Assembly: GCF_000346465.2 (NCBI RefSeq)
Contig: NC_034016.1
Coordinates: 15,536,786 to 15,600,785 of the forward strand
Reading direction: 5' to 3'
Length of the DNA stretch: 64,000 nt
Source: Prunus persica
Lineage: Eukaryota; Streptophyta; Magnoliopsida; Rosales; Rosaceae
Shown here piece after piece: positions 1-13,202 of the stretch. The notes under the pieces were generated by a model. That model saw only the letters and a list, made by a program, of their open reading frames with translations. It ran no database searches and was not told where the DNA came from. A program made the translations under genes and the position numbers. How positions within the stretch are numbered: position 1 is the first letter of the stretch; every line of letters begins with the position of its first letter.

Positions 1-1128
1 TTATGGGCTCCATATCAGAATTCAAAAGAATGTTGCTTGGTTTGATATTCCCGTGCACATGTTTCTTCTCATGGATGTAAGCCAGCCCCCTAGCAACCCC
101 ACTTGCTATCTTCAGCCGAGTTTCAAGAGGTAGATGACATGGTGACGACCCTGCTCTTCCTACAAAATTCCAAACATATTTGAGATAGATGACACTAATG
201 TAACAAATGTACGAGGCAGTATGTTCCTAAACATTTATGTCCCGAAGTACGAGCACGAATACAACCCTGGACCACAGATACGAGAAATTTTTCGGTGTGA
301 CCGTAAAAGATGTGATTAGTAGTTTCGTTAGAGTTAACTACTATGTTTATTAAGAATCAAACAAAACAAATAATGCAAACGAGTAGGCCCAAGTTTGTAT
401 TAACTTTTTCCAAGCAAGCATCGCTATATCCTGCAGACACAGAGAACTTGTCAACTCAACCGATGCGGTGCAGGGATTCTCTGGATTCCAATCCAATAGT
501 TTTCGACTATTTGGACCAGAAAAAAGATTTCCATGTATGATGTATCTTTTATCATGGTTCACGGGCAGTTATGAATCTTCTCACTAATTTGGCACTTATG
601 AATCATTAACAGATGTCAGAGTGTATGGTAATCAAAGAAATAAAACTAATGTCATGGGCTGATACAAAGCTTTTATTTTAATCAAAGGTCAGGTGAAAAA
701 GCTGGAGAATGGGCCATTGGGTTTACAAAACAGATTATCAAATTTATGAAAAAAAAAACAGAATGCAAAACAAGACCTCTGAATTCCAGACACCCAAGAA
801 ATAAATAATGAAAGAATCATGACAATGCATTTATAAAGAAACAAAATTGTTTTTAAAATAAATAAATAAAGTTGTTGTGTTAGTTTTTAATTAAATTTGG
901 AAGACAACTTGCATGATTGAACTGGAAGTACAAAAAAAATACTGCTATAATAATTGGTAGTTCACAATTCCATATAAACTGTGTGAAACTAAACTTGTTC
1001 AAAAGAATAATAATTGGTGTAAAAAAAATTAGATGAAAGTATGATTCTAGTTAGTTCTAATTAAAAACACAAGGATGAGAAACAGCGCAATGTAGCACAA
1101 AACACATAATTTCACTAACGTACGCCAA

Positions 1129-1191
<63 letters not shown>

Positions 1192-2944
1192 GTTAGTGGT
1201 GCTGGCAAGGCTGCCATTGGAGACATAGTCATAGATCACAAGCTTCTCATCGTCTCCCCAGTAAAACCCACGAACCCTAACCAAATTGGGGTGTTTGAGC
1301 TTGGCAATGGCCCTCACTTGGCTCTCAAAATCTCTCATCTTCACCACCCCACTCTCTCCAATTCTCCTCACAGCAAGCTCAGTCTTGTCTTCAAGCACGG
1401 CCTTGTACACAATGCTTGGGCCACTGGCTCCCAGTACATAAGCTGATGCTTTGAGCAATGTCTCAAGCTCAAGCTCTGCTTGATCCCCATCTATGGTTAC
1501 CAAGACACCTCCTTTCTGAGACTGCTCCCCTTTTTGACTCTGCACACCACCACCCACTTGCCCATTTTTGTCATCTTGGTCACTGTCTGAGCTTGTTGAT
1601 GTCTCTTCCCCTTTGATTGTCATGCATGAGCATGCAACAGATTTTACTGCATTTGGGCAAAAGTATTAGATACAGATTACAGAATATAGATATCAAGAGA
1701 AATTATATGGAAAATTTTGACTGAAATAAACTAAATTGCAAACCTTTCTGATCAATTTCTTCTTTTGAGAAGATTTCTGGTTTCTTTTCTAGCTCTGTGG
1801 CACTGCTGCTTGTTGTGTTGAGAAGTTTTCTCTTCCTGACTTGGTAGACATAGAGAATGACCAACCCAAGGATGGCTATTCCGGCCAAGTCTCCGACAGC
1901 AATGGCGGCGATGGTGCTGGGTTTGAGGCCACTCTGTGGCTGGTTCTGAGTACCATTTGGTCCACCAGGTGTGTTTGATACTGGGGTTGTGTCAAATGTT
2001 CTTGGAATGGCTGCAATGGCTGGAGAAGAAGAAGTGGTGTTGGGTGGTGTGGAGAGAGTAGAAGGAATTGCACAAAGGCTCTTCAATGGTTTGCCACAAA
2101 GTTCACTGTTTCCTGCAAACAGCTCTGTTTTCTGGTTGAGCAGAGCTTGTGAGTCTGGAATTGGTCCACTCAAATTGTTGAAGGAGAGATCAATGGTCGA
2201 GTTCTCTGAAACCCTCTTTACAAAATCAACTGGTATTTTTCCTGAGATTTTGTTGTAGGAGAGGTTCAAATAGCGCAAGTTGTCTCCACCAAAATCCAAA
2301 GGTAGAGTCCCATTGAGCAGATTTGAAGACAGATCTAAAACCTCAACTGAATTGAACCCAGTTGGGAGATTACCCGAAAAGTAATTACTTCTCAGAGAGA
2401 CAACAGTGAGGTTTTGCAAAGAAGTGAGATTTTCAGGGACTTTGCCAGCCAAAGCATTATCAGAAACATTGAGAAACTGGAGGCTTTTGAGACCTGAAAC
2501 CAACTCATCAGGCAAGTCACCAGAGATGACATTGTTAGAGAGAGAAAGCACCTGAAGCTCTGAGGCATTGAAGAGGGTCAAAGGCAGGGACCCATTGAAG
2601 AAATTGTTGGAAAGATCAAGGCTGTGAAGGTGTTCGATCGAACCCAATTCTGATGCAATCGAACCCAGAAGCTGGCTGTTGGGGAGGACCAAGCTGGTGA
2701 CTCTGAACATGTCTGGTGTTCCTGGGTTTCCCATTTGTGTGCATGTCACTCCATTCCAAGAGCATGGCGTTTCATCATTGTAGTTCCAGCTTTCAAGGAC
2801 AGAGAGAGGGTCGCTGAGGATTGAGTATTTGAACGAAAGCAAGAGAACCCCATCTGAGTTTAGAGCCAAAGCTGAGCTAAGTAGCAGAACAAAAATGGAA
2901 GTGACCCTCCAACAGAACTGGAGTTTTTGGGCGCTGGAGCTCAT
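1..2944 (-). CDS. LRR receptor-like pseudokinase, 5' part (runs off the left edge)
   Basis: Membrane receptor-like protein closest in recall to Arabidopsis At4g34220 / At2g23300 / At4g37250 / At5g67280. Exons on the minus strand: 1744-2944, 1191-1646, and 1-159 continuing beyond the window. The junctions are in phase (donors at 1743 and 1190, acceptors ending at 1647 and 160). Residues 1-27 are a signal peptide. An LRRNT region with the SWNGVTC motif follows at about 62-68, then about seven LRRs to residue 260, a Pro/Thr/Ser-rich stretch, a transmembrane helix at about 343-366 and a basic stop-transfer KRK. The kinase-like domain has a degenerate glycine loop (VLGASG), AVRR where the ATP lysine is expected, and HGN in place of HRD in exon 3. 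It is therefore probably catalytically dead and works as a scaffold or co-receptor. The C-lobe end is outside the window. The first intron is short (97 bp). The second is about 1.03 kb and starts with a long CT tract. Confidence 0.9.
1134..1185. repeat. (GA)26 microsatellite at a splice donor
   Basis: A pure 52-nt AG/GA run. On the coding (minus) strand it is a CT tract starting 5 nt inside intron 2 of the LRR pseudokinase gene, directly after GTAAG. It is probably highly variable in length. Confidence 0.95.
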
Positions 2945-5900
2945 GATTGCTTGAACTTGTTGCTGACGCTGAGCATGTTGGGGTTTACAAGTTCATGGTA
3001 GAAAAAGAGTCTCTGTCTGTGCCTCTGAGAGAGAGGGAGATGGTGACCAACTACAGTTTGTTGTTTTGGTCACCAAACCAAATCTAAAGCTGAAGCAAAC
3101 TTGGTTTAAGTTTGCTAAAAGGAACTAGGAAGAGATCAAAAAGGCAAAGTTTTGGTATGTGAATAATAAAGTTGGTGTGAATTCAGTAGAGAGGGAGGGA
3201 GGGAGGGAGAGCAAAAGAGATGGTGTAAAATATTTGCAGTTGATGAAAATGAATGGAACTTAACCCAACAAGGGAATGACAATAAAATTATGGCTCTGGT
3301 AGGTACTGGCTATCTTCTGCAAACTCTCAGTAAGACTTTATGTAAACTCTGGTGTTTCTTTGGACATAATTGGAAATGGAAAAGCTGTGAGGAATCTTGT
3401 TTCTGATATTGGACATAGGACAACCAAGTGAGTTGGAGCCCATAACGTGTTCTTCAGAGAAGGGGTTAAAATCTGCCGTCCTGTTTGAGGCTTCACATGG
3501 AAATTTGATCCATTTGTACTGGCTTCCACTTTTTTTTAACTGTGGGAACACTGGTTTTGGGAGGATTTTATTTTTCTTTTCTTGACCCTTTCTTTTTTGT
3601 CTGCTTCTCTTCTTTTTCAGTTCGCAGTATTGACTACTCCTTACATATGTATTTTTTTATAAAGCAAAAAAAATAAACTTATTGCATATATGAAAACATA
3701 TATTTTTTGCTAATTGCATAGTTTCAGTTGAGCTCCTTTTAGTCATTGGGTTTTCTCTTTTTCTTTTTCTCTATTTTTCTGGTTTTTTATTCGTGCAGTT
3801 TCCAGTATGACTTGCCAAAGATCCTTCAATAAAGCTTCTTGCACAATTTAATGCAGAGTGCACAAATCTTACACTTGATCATTATTAGATTTAATTTATG
3901 CAATGTTATGATTATTGTAAGATAATACTTTATAGTAAGATATGACATGCAATTTGATGTGTAGATATATACAGATGCAATTTGATGACAGATGACAGAC
4001 AGATCTGTACTATTGAGGACGAGTGTAAACGGACAAGAGAGAAATTTTGTTTCGCCAAAGTTCGGAAGGGGAGGAGAAAAGTTCACACACAAAGGTACGG
4101 TCGAGATTTGAACTTAGGACTATTTGGGAGCACACTACGATCTGGGCCAATCCAACTAACACCCCATTCCAATCGTAACAAGAAGCAATTTTTTTATTTT
4201 TTTTTTCATTTTTCTTAAAAGTAAATGTAAGATGGAAGCCAATATCAGTTATATGCTAGAGTTGATCATATATGAATTGGATTAATGGAGGGGTTGGTAG
4301 TAGCTAAAAATGCAGAACAAATAAGACCTGCTTTGCCTTACTTTACTTTGCATTGAGCCCACTACACTAACCGTTGTGGTCACTAAAAATGTAGTATCCC
4401 AAGCTAACCCACTAATCAAGTTTTCCCTTTTTGACTAAACCACTCCTCATTCTCTAACTTCCCCTTTTCATAATCCTTCCCCATTATTCTAATCATGGAT
4501 TATTGTTGGAAAATGTAGGTTGTGGGTACTTAATCTTATATTAAACATGGCAATTAACCTTTAGTTAATTTGGTCCAACTGCTGTGGTTGCTTGGTCTTG
4601 TGCCTATATAGCCTTGGTGACTGGTATGCTTTTCATCTGTATACATATAAAATTATGAGACAACTCTCAAAATTTCTTCAACAAGGAAATATAAAAATGG
4701 AAAGGCATAGAGATCAATTGAGTGAGGCAAATGATACTGCTAGTAAGAGTTTCTCAGATGGTGGATGTTGCTTGAGAGGGAAGAATTAGTCAACAGGGTC
4801 AGAAGGTGGTTCATGCAAGTCAGTCTGCACTATTTTAATTTCCTACTCAGAGTTCTGATACAAAACCATTATGGTGACAAGTGATAGAGTTAAAGCATTC
4901 AACTCAAATATCTAGTATTTTTTTCAGCTACCTTCTACCTTATACCTTTTCGTTCCATTTATCCCATTCCATGCTCATTCTTCACCATCGAAATTGTCTA
5001 TCTTCTAGATCAAACTTTAAAAATCATCTAACCATTATAAAACAAATAGATGAATCAAGTGTTATAATCAAACACTTAATTATCATACAAGTAATAATAG
5101 CTAATTGATTTCTAATTTGGTTGATATTTCGCAGGAAATATCCTTAAAAAGGAAGATGATCTCGAAAATCAACGGTTTCAATCATCATACAACATTGCAG
5201 AATGAAAAGGAGAATGAAGAAAGTAGAAAAAGAGTGCACGAAGAAAATGTAACTAGCATTCCTCTATCTTTATACTGAGTAAAAATTAGCCTTACGTTCA
5301 AGATGTAGGATATACTCTCAACAGCATGCACAAAGAAAGTTCAATATGAACTTGTTGATAGGGTTGTAAGATAATTGAATGGTCTTGAACTCATAAGCAA
5401 GCTACTGGAAAATAGTTTTTCATGGTTATTGGCCCCAAACTTGTAGTACTCACTGGATTACTCAGAAGCACTTGTCCTTCTCCACATTAGATACATACAT
5501 TGACTGATACATCATATATACATTATACATACATGTAGTACAAATATTGCTTGGACATTTGATGGACCAAACTTAGGAGAGATAGACAAGAATTGGGGCA
5601 ATTCCAAATAATCTTAGGAGGGGACCGCCTACAATATGCTGAAGATGGTGTAGAATTCAATCCACCCAAAGTACTAGTTTTTTGCCATATTTGTTGTTGT
5701 ATATACTTATCTTAATAGGTTCTACACACAATTCCATATCACCCCACGTGTCTCTGCAAATAAAATCATACCAAGAACTGTGGAAATATAACTTTTAAGA
5801 AGACCCTGCAAATAAAAAAATTTAAGAAAGAACCCTAGAACCCCTCTCAAAAGAAGAAGGAAAAAGGAGCATAAACTGCTGATTGCCAGTGCACTTTGTA

Positions 5901-6295
5901 TCCCTTTTACTCATATATTCTTTGTCAAAAGACTGGTCAGGGAGAACTTCAAGAGTGAATCTACCTTAAAATCTGAATTCCACCCCATTCTCATTCACTT
6001 TTCTTTCTCTTTAGCTAAGCAAGCAAGCTTTCCTTTCGGTTCACTTCATAAGCTCACATGTTACCTTTTGATTGTATTGATCCAATAAGCTTTGGCCATT
6101 AGAAGCAACATGCTTACAGCATGAAACTTAATTACATTTCTTAATTAAATCACTAAACACTGCAAACAAAATTGTATGAAGCTTGATATCTAGATTGTTA
6201 TGCCATAAATGTTACTTAAGCTTGGTTTCTTAGGCTGAAGTGGCAGAGCTACAATCCATGTTAATTAAGTTACACTTAGAAAATTTGCACATAAG

Positions 6296-6420
6296 TTAAT
6301 CTAAATTACGTGAAAGGGAGATTTGAATTCGGGTGCAAAGTGGAGAATACATCCGCTCTAGCCAACTTACTTAGACTCTTGAGTAAGTTAATTAAGCATG
6401 AGTAAGACAAGTAATTAGAT
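6296..6420 (-). mobile_element. Degraded SINE-like repeat (family 1)
   Basis: On the minus strand the segment reads, in order, a box-A-like TAGAGCGGAT, a box-B-like CCCGAATTCAAATC and a tail CGTAATTTAGATTA. The same order and tail recur at 33985-34070 (minus) and, with more change, at 44205-44345 (plus). This suggests a dispersed tRNA-derived SINE family. The call rests on the repeated arrangement; the ends and target duplications were not resolved. Confidence 0.4.
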
Positions 6421-7999
6421 GTAGAAGTTACTTCGATAAATGGAGTCGACCCTCCCTATGATATGATGCCGTGGTGAAAACGTTGTCTCACTGCATCAAA
6501 TCATAGTTAAATCCAAAGAATACAATATCTAATCACAATGTCCTTCTAATAAAATATTAATAATCACAACTAATTATTCGTCCACGCAGCTTGAGAGAAT
6601 CTGATTCATGGGACCAATATTGCTGGACAAGATTTATATTATGTTGGTTCAAATCAATGTGAGCTACCATTTTGTTTGAAGTGACACGAGAATTTGGACA
6701 TTTCTTATATGGACAAAACTTCTTTTGGGTTGAAAATAAAAAACAAACATAAAGAGGGTCATGAATTGAGGTGCATGTTGAAATTGGGTTGCATATGTGT
6801 CATGTTTGGTTGTAGAAATTAAACTTTCTCGTGATTTAGTAAGTGGAGTTGAAGTTGTTTTTGACATCTGGGCCCTCTCATATCATGCATGGATTGCACA
6901 CGCAGGTTTTTCTCCTTCCTTAAGCAAGAGGCTATGATTCACATATCATTGCTAGATAGAAAGCCATGCCCAGTATATATGCTTATGTTTCCTTGTCCAC
7001 AACATACTAGGTTGATGGGTGTTTCTTCATAGCGAATTACAATGATGCGAATTCAACAGTTAAATCTCTTGTGTGGTGGAAATTTAACACAACAAACAAG
7101 AACCGTTAAATCTTCACTACACAAACCGTCTAACGATTCAAAATAGAAATCCATATTGAATCCACATAATTTTAATTAACAATGAAGAAAGACCTTGGTT
7201 GATAATGATCATTGCGAATCCATCATTTTCTTTCATTTCAAATTGTATATTTCACGCTCGAATCAATGTAACCCTATATGATTGCTTACTTTGTGTAATT
7301 ATTCTCCCATGTTTCTACTGTTTAGTTGAATTTCCTTTTCTCCTAAGTAATGCAAAAGAGATATGGAGGGGCCAAGGTGCATGAATTACTAACCACATGA
7401 CACTTCACCACAGGACCATTATAAATTTATTCTATAATCCTTGTGCTGAGCTAGCCATTACCTCTAAGCATAGCTCAATGTCGTTTTGAGGTATAGTGGG
7501 GATTGAATTGTAAGAGTTTGGGATCCATTCAAAAGATGAAACATGTAGTCACATACACATAGATCATTTTCAACACTTACTGAATTCATTTACTTGTTAT
7601 GAAACCTATCACTAAATGAATTGGTTTGGTTCAGATGGTCTTCTAGTTAATGTCCAAATGAATACAATTCGAAATGTTCTAGTTGATCGATTCAAGTGCA
7701 CATCAGTTTGAATTTAAAACCGACCCAATTCAAACCGTGCTCACCCCGACTCTTTCTTGGACGGCTAAAGTTGCTAGTACCCTATTTCGACCTCTTTCCA
7801 CACTTTCCACTTTTGGGCTTTGTGGACCAGATTTGATGAAATTACAGTGTCAACATTTTATGGGCCAATCACAGTACCACTCAACCCAACAAAAGAGCCC
7901 ATTGCCATTGATAGCTTCCTCAGCTCTCCTCCCAAACTCAGCAGTGCGATAGCACCTCAGTACTGTAGAGGCTACACACCGCAGCGAAGTTACTCCTCT

Positions 8000-8002
<3 letters not shown>

Positions 8003-8041
<39 letters not shown>
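8003..8041. repeat. (CT)n microsatellite in the TIC21 5' leader
   Basis: A 39-nt TC/CT run ending 22 nt before the TIC21 start codon, so very probably in the 5' UTR or core promoter. CT-rich leaders near start sites are common in plants. Confidence 0.95.
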
Positions 8042-8044
<3 letters not shown>

Positions 8045-8063
8045 ACTTGCTTGACCATTAATT

Positions 8064-9891
8064 ATGCAAACGTTGCTATCGCCGGCAGCTCGCGCCGGCT
8101 ACTTCACGGCGGCGCCACCGCCAGCTGTCACGGCTCGGCCCTTAGCTTATCATCTCCCTCTTCGATCAATCTCCGACCGCCACGTGCCCAGCCACACTCT
8201 CTCTTCTTCTTCTTCTTCGTCTTTGTCTCTTCCTTCATTTGCCGCTCCCAATCACAGAGGATCAAAGCTCTCCTTCACCACTGTAAGGGCTTCTTCTACT
8301 CCAATTTCGCAGACATTCACTTCCCCGAACGATGAATCCGAGAAGGCCAAGCTCCTCCAGGTTCTCTTTCTTCAACTTTGCCAATTTTACTCTGTTTGTT
8401 TGGTTTCCGAGAAAATGTAGGACAATATAAGAACATGAAATTTCAAAAATTGCTAATGAATTGACCCGAATTGGAAGCCATAGATTTGACAATTACGAAT
8501 TTTGCAATGGGTAGTGGAGGATTGATTGAAAAGCAAAGTGCTTTGTGTGGTGTGTGCACTGTGTAGGTAGCCAAAAGGTTAGAGAGCACAGCCAGGTACT
8601 TCAAGAGGTTGGGTGGTTTAGGGTTTTGGGGGCAGCTGGTGTGCACTGTTGTGGCCGCTGTGATTCTTTCATTTTCGGTTGTTATAACTGGCAAGATTTC
8701 GTCACCGCCTACTTTTTATGCCACTGCCGGTGGGATTGTGGCGGCATTCATTTCTGTGTTCTGGTCATTCGGGTACATTCGCCTCTCTGATAAGCTTCGA
8801 AGAACCGCAAGTGACCCTGCAAAGGTATTGTTCAATTGTCAATTGTGGGAAAGCTTGTGTGTTTATATTGAATTGTATGTGCCTTCTTGAAATTGATACA
8901 TATATGTGATTATACATTTTTGTGGACAAATGCTATTTTGACTTTGTGCTTGATGTGTGAAGTTCCATGGACAAATCTCTAAGTTTTCTGCGATTGCACA
9001 TATTACCTTGGTTGGCAGAGGCTTTTGAGGTCTACTCTTTTGCATGTTGAAGTATCAGGGTTTTATTCTATCCCGTTTTCTGGACTAAATGAACTAAAAA
9101 TATCTTTGTCATTATCGTCTCATTATTAAGCATCTGATTGAAGTTAGCTTATATTCCACTTTTCGAAATGCTGTGATAGATAAATGCCTCCATTCTTTGA
9201 TGAGACCTTTTACCTTCTACATCCGTGTCCACTGCTTCTAATTTGCAGGCTCCTCCTCGTGCTGATGTTATAAGGAGCTTAAAGAATGGCATAATACTGA
9301 ACCTGTTGGGTATGGGTGCTTCTGTTCTTGGCATGCAAGCCACAGTGGGACTGCTGGTTGCTAAGGCTCTTACTTCCTCAGCAAATCCATATTACCAGGG
9401 TCTCTCTCCTGGTTACAGTCCCGTTCTTGCCTTGGATGTATTCTTAGTGCAGGTATTCATATATCTCACTTTAGTTTTCATTCTGAAACATTAGGTTACT
9501 AATGATTGCTTATGTCAAACCATATAGATATCACACTATAATAAAAAGCCGGAAATTGTTTACATTTTCATTGCTGTAATGAGCACCAGTTTGCTTCAAA
9601 CTCTCAGATACAGTCACCTTTAAACTCAATGTAATCCATAATTCAGATTAACTTCTGATATACCACTGAACCAAGAGTATTTGAAGCAGGAAAACTTGTA
9701 TAAGTTTGGCTATGATTTTTAGACAAGAAGCTTTAAGCGGGAGAAGACTGATTTCAATCTGTGTATTCTTTTTGCAGGCAGCGGCTAACACCATCCTTTC
9801 TCATTTCCTGGGACTTGTTTTCTCATTAGAGCTGTTGCGCTCAGTGACATTGCCACCTTCAGAAGGCATTCCCATTCCTAGGATCGCATAA
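8064..9891 (+). CDS. TIC21: Chloroplast inner-envelope protein TIC21 / PIC1 (DUF3611)
   Basis: Inner-envelope protein described in Arabidopsis both as a subunit of the TIC import machinery and as an iron permease (PIC1). Four exons: 8064-8360, 8567-8824, 9249-9452 and 9778-9891, all phase 0 with GT-AG borders, giving 290 aa. Residues 1 to about 90 are Ser/Ala-rich, poor in acidic residues and look like a chloroplast transit peptide. The mature part begins with the conserved KRLESTARYFKRLG stretch and then carries four hydrophobic segments, two in exon 2 and one each in exons 3 and 4. Conserved signatures include FWSFGYIRLSDKLRR, the PPRADV junction and a C-terminal SHFLGLVFSLELLRS. Length and exon structure match the family. 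The start ATG at 8064 is the first in frame after the CT-rich leader and places the transit peptide as expected. It is convergent with the reticulon gene. Confidence 0.95.
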
Positions 9892-11488
9892 GTTCTGACT
9901 CTCTATCTTTTTAGCATGGTGTGTCTTGCTAAAAATGCTTTGAGGCCATGATTTTTTAAGTGTTTTCTCTTCTCCATGATGTTATACAACGAACTCGGTT
10001 CTGTATCATATTAGCAGATTTTGCTGCTTTTTTCCAATTGCATTTTTATGTGATTACAAATACCATGGTAATTGTAGCAAGTGCTGCAAGTCTCAACAAA
10101 CCCATCCAAGTAGCAAATAAAAGAATATGGATGGTAAGAAAATTCTACAAGTTGAATTTCCAAATATCACGCTCCAAAAGTTTCTAGGCAAACTCAAATA
10201 ACGACATATAAAAGATTGCAAACCAAAACAATCTATATGATTAGAATGATGAAATTCTCTCTCTTTCACCCCATATAACACGTAAAGATCAACCACCAAG
10301 ATCCAATAATCCAATAACTATTGACCAAAAACCTAACAAGATTATAAGCCCCAGAGCCAAAAACAATGTAACGCTGAAACTCAAATGTAGAAACTAACTG
10401 GATCCACCCAAATGTTGTCAACCATGCCGTCTGGCTGTCAATATGTATAGCAGCATGCCAACAAAAAGATAACCGAAGTACTACTTCATACGTTGTAAAC
10501 CGTCTTTAAGGCTGTCATCACACTTTTCCTAGCTCCGTGATACCCTGCACCATATATTGATGTGTTTCAGTAAATCAGAAGCAACTAGTAAAACCAAACA
10601 CGGCTAACAATCCCAGAATCTGATGGTTTGACTGTCGCACAAAAGACAAGATAAACTACAAAAAACTTGATACCTGGTATGCATAGACAGTGAAATAAAA
10701 TGAACGAGCAGTCCAAATGTAACAGGAAAAAACTTGATGTCTATTGCGGAACGAGAAATTATAGAGAAAGGGCTGATATCATAAAGACAATCTTCAATGA
10801 CAATACTCTGTATGAACAAACAGTGATTTTTGGAGACAATATATGCAAGTAAAGTACTTCAGAATTAGAGCTTGAAGGCACCAAAACCTTTTCAATTTAT
10901 CATGTATCCACAAACAATAACCAAGTTAAATTTATAGTTAGATTATTGATATGCAAATGCACATCAAAAAATAAATATTATGGGTATACACTCATATGGG
11001 TTCTCTTGGTCTACAGAAATTTTACACTTTCAAATGAGCTTCACTTTAAACAAAGTAAAAACAGTTAAGATAATTGGTCTGTCACATCAACCAAAAGTAC
11101 CAAGCTACGAATGAAAAACATTATACTTTGTTTGGAAAGTAAATGCAGTAATAATCCAAATACAAAATGTATAGTCAGTATAAAACTAATCCAAATGACA
11201 AATTGAGCATTTTTGTTTTCTAGATAGAGAGAGAGTTGGAGTGAGTTGGAGGAAGGGGTACATCCTACAGCCTACACCATGTGCACCATACAAACAAAAT
11301 CCAGAGATTCTTTCAAATCAACAGGACAGATGGATTCAGCAAACCAGCATATATAACAAGCATAGCCTCAACTAATTCCTCTAATGCCTCAATGCACAAT
11401 TTTTAGGGATGAGGAGGAAGAAGAAATAATATACATAGGTAAACAGAAGAGTGTGTCGCAAGTGGAGAGAAAGAGAGATCACACTTAC
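9892..11488. other. Convergent 3' regions of TIC21 and the reticulon gene
   Basis: Non-coding AT-rich DNA between two convergent genes, likely containing both 3' UTRs. The reticulon stop codon is followed directly by a good splice donor (CAGTAG then GTAAGT, read on the minus strand), so its 3' UTR may be spliced into this interval. No protein gene or obvious transposon seen. Confidence 0.5.
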
Positions 11489-12816
11489 CTACTGCACCTT
11501 CTTCTCCTTGTTTGATCGCAATGGAATTTTCTTTAAGATGCTATCATCAATTTTCCTGTACTGTGTTTGTATTGCTCTATTTGCTACAAGAAGCTTCTCA
11601 TCAATGTGGCCCTGATACTTATCATACACTACTGGCACTGAAAGACTAAGAACAACCCCTGCACAATATTTAAATAAATGTACATAAATAAATATAGTAA
11701 ATCTGGCAAGAATATGCACATAAAATATATAAAGATACAAACGGCAGAAAAGAGCTTACCAATGTAGACAAGAGTGAGGAAGTTGAAGAAGCTTCCGATG
11801 TAAGATACTAGCCACAAGCAAAAAGCAACCTGCACACACAAAGCGAAATTTCCAAATAGTAAAATAAACCATGTTCTGTTCAATGCTTTCCATAAAAACC
11901 AATTCACCTCATTGTCCCATAAACCTAGGGCGGGAAGCAATTACACCAAACCTGAAGAAAGAGTTTCCAATTTCGGCCAATAGCAATGTCTCGTGCAATA
12001 GAGAGAACACGATTAATCCAAGCGTGCAGTGCATCAGCAGCCTTCACGACAGAGGCCTCAGAGATTTCCATATCAGGGAGAGGCGGCAAAGGTCTGAATG
12101 ACAGTAGATGTTGCAATTCATTTTAAATTACCTCAAACTAAAATCAATGCTCAGAACAGTTTAAATCATCACCAATCTTCCCCAAAACTATTGATTCTAT
12201 TTCATCCGTCTCAACTCGTGTTTATGGTTACTTTCTTTGCAAAATAAAAATTCAGTAAAAGTACTTCAAAATTCAAATTTAATATTTTCCTACTGAAAGT
12301 ACTTCCAATCTAAGCTAAGAGAACCCAGAAATTCTCAGTATAATGACAACAATAGTACAGTATACCCAAAAAGAAAAGGATGAAATCGTCAAGAATTAAA
12401 GGGTACCTGTTGAGAAGGGAAGCAGATTTGGCCCATAGGAAGAGGATGACCACAAGAAGCAGTAGAACATTGGCCACAAAGGACAAGAGGTTGTAACCAG
12501 CTCGCTCAAATAGGAACCACGAGGATGCTGTAGAGGTTAGCAGTAAAACTCCTCCACTCCATTTCTTCCACAGCAGCACATCAGCAACTACCAGAACCAA
12601 AATTAACATAATTAATTACAATCAAATCAACAAGATTATATTGAATAAAAATGTAGAAGTTACATAATTCAAATCTATCGAATGTTAGAAACGATATTAT
12701 ATTCAGTCGTCATCAATGGAAGTAGATGGGATCCAGACCAAATCGGAATCGGAAATATTCCTATACTGATATACAAATCAAAAGCATCTGTATAAATTAT
12801 CTGTGTGCATGTATAT

Positions 12817-12867
<51 letters not shown>

Positions 12868-12928
12868 CATGGCCACCGCCGAGAGCTTGATGAACGGAAA
12901 TGCGACGAGGAGGGACAGATTCTCCCAT
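11489..12928 (-). CDS. RTNLB: Reticulon-like protein B (RTNLB10/11 type)
   Basis: ER-shaping membrane protein of the plant reticulon family; reticulons form hairpins that curve ER tubules. Five exons on the minus strand: 12868-12928, 12407-12587, 11952-12093, 11760-11829 and 11489-11658. Together they make 207 aa with phases 1, 2, 0, 1. The start ATG at 12928 opens with [19 protein letters not shown], the usual beginning of the short RTNLBs, followed at once by the reticulon homology domain. That domain holds LLW-K-W, the FERAGYN motif, long hydrophobic hairpins in exon 2 and exons 4-5, and the conserved NRPLPPLPD linker. The tail is basic ([12 protein letters not shown]), compatible with a cytosolic ER-type end. 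It resembles Arabidopsis At2g15280 and At3g19460. The 5' leader carries a telo-box-like AAACCCTA. Intron 1 starts with a CT microsatellite. Confidence 0.93.
12821..12864. repeat. (GA)22 microsatellite at the reticulon intron 1 donor
   Basis: A 44-nt AG run. On the coding strand it is a CT tract directly after the GTA of the intron 1 donor at 12867, so the microsatellite abuts the 5' splice site. Confidence 0.95.
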
Positions 12929-13202
12929 GGAGATTAGGGTTTTCAGAGAAAAGAGAGAATTTGGAGAGGTATTTTGATAGGGAGGGAGATGGAAATTACA
13001 AAATGGATGAACTATAATTAAAAAGAAGAAGAAACATAAACGTACTTTTTTTATTTTTTTTATTTTTGGACTGTAATTAACTTCTCAGCCCAAACTGCTA
13101 ACTGGGTCTCTGGGTTAATACCTGCCCTCCCATATAATATAATAAATCTCATCTTAACTCATAGAAGGGTTTTTTTTTTTTTTTTTTTAATTTTTATAAT
13201 AA

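Larger units (their letters stand above)
2945..8063. other. Intergenic spacer and divergent promoters
   Basis: AT-rich spacer between the divergent LRR-kinase and TIC21 genes. GA-rich 5' leader sequence of the LRR gene lies at about 3010-3050 and a GAGG repeat at about 3190-3210. A G-box-like CACGTG lies at about 5748. A SINE-like fragment is annotated separately at about 6296-6420. The short ORFs here have no recognisable domain, no composition bias towards coding and no splice-linked partners, so I see no protein gene. Confidence 0.6.

Noticed and set aside
7820..8335. 171-aa plus-strand ORF through the CT repeat and TIC21 exon 1
   Set aside because: It is another frame over TIC21 exon 1. 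Its Ser/Leu repeats come from the microsatellite, and it has no domain.
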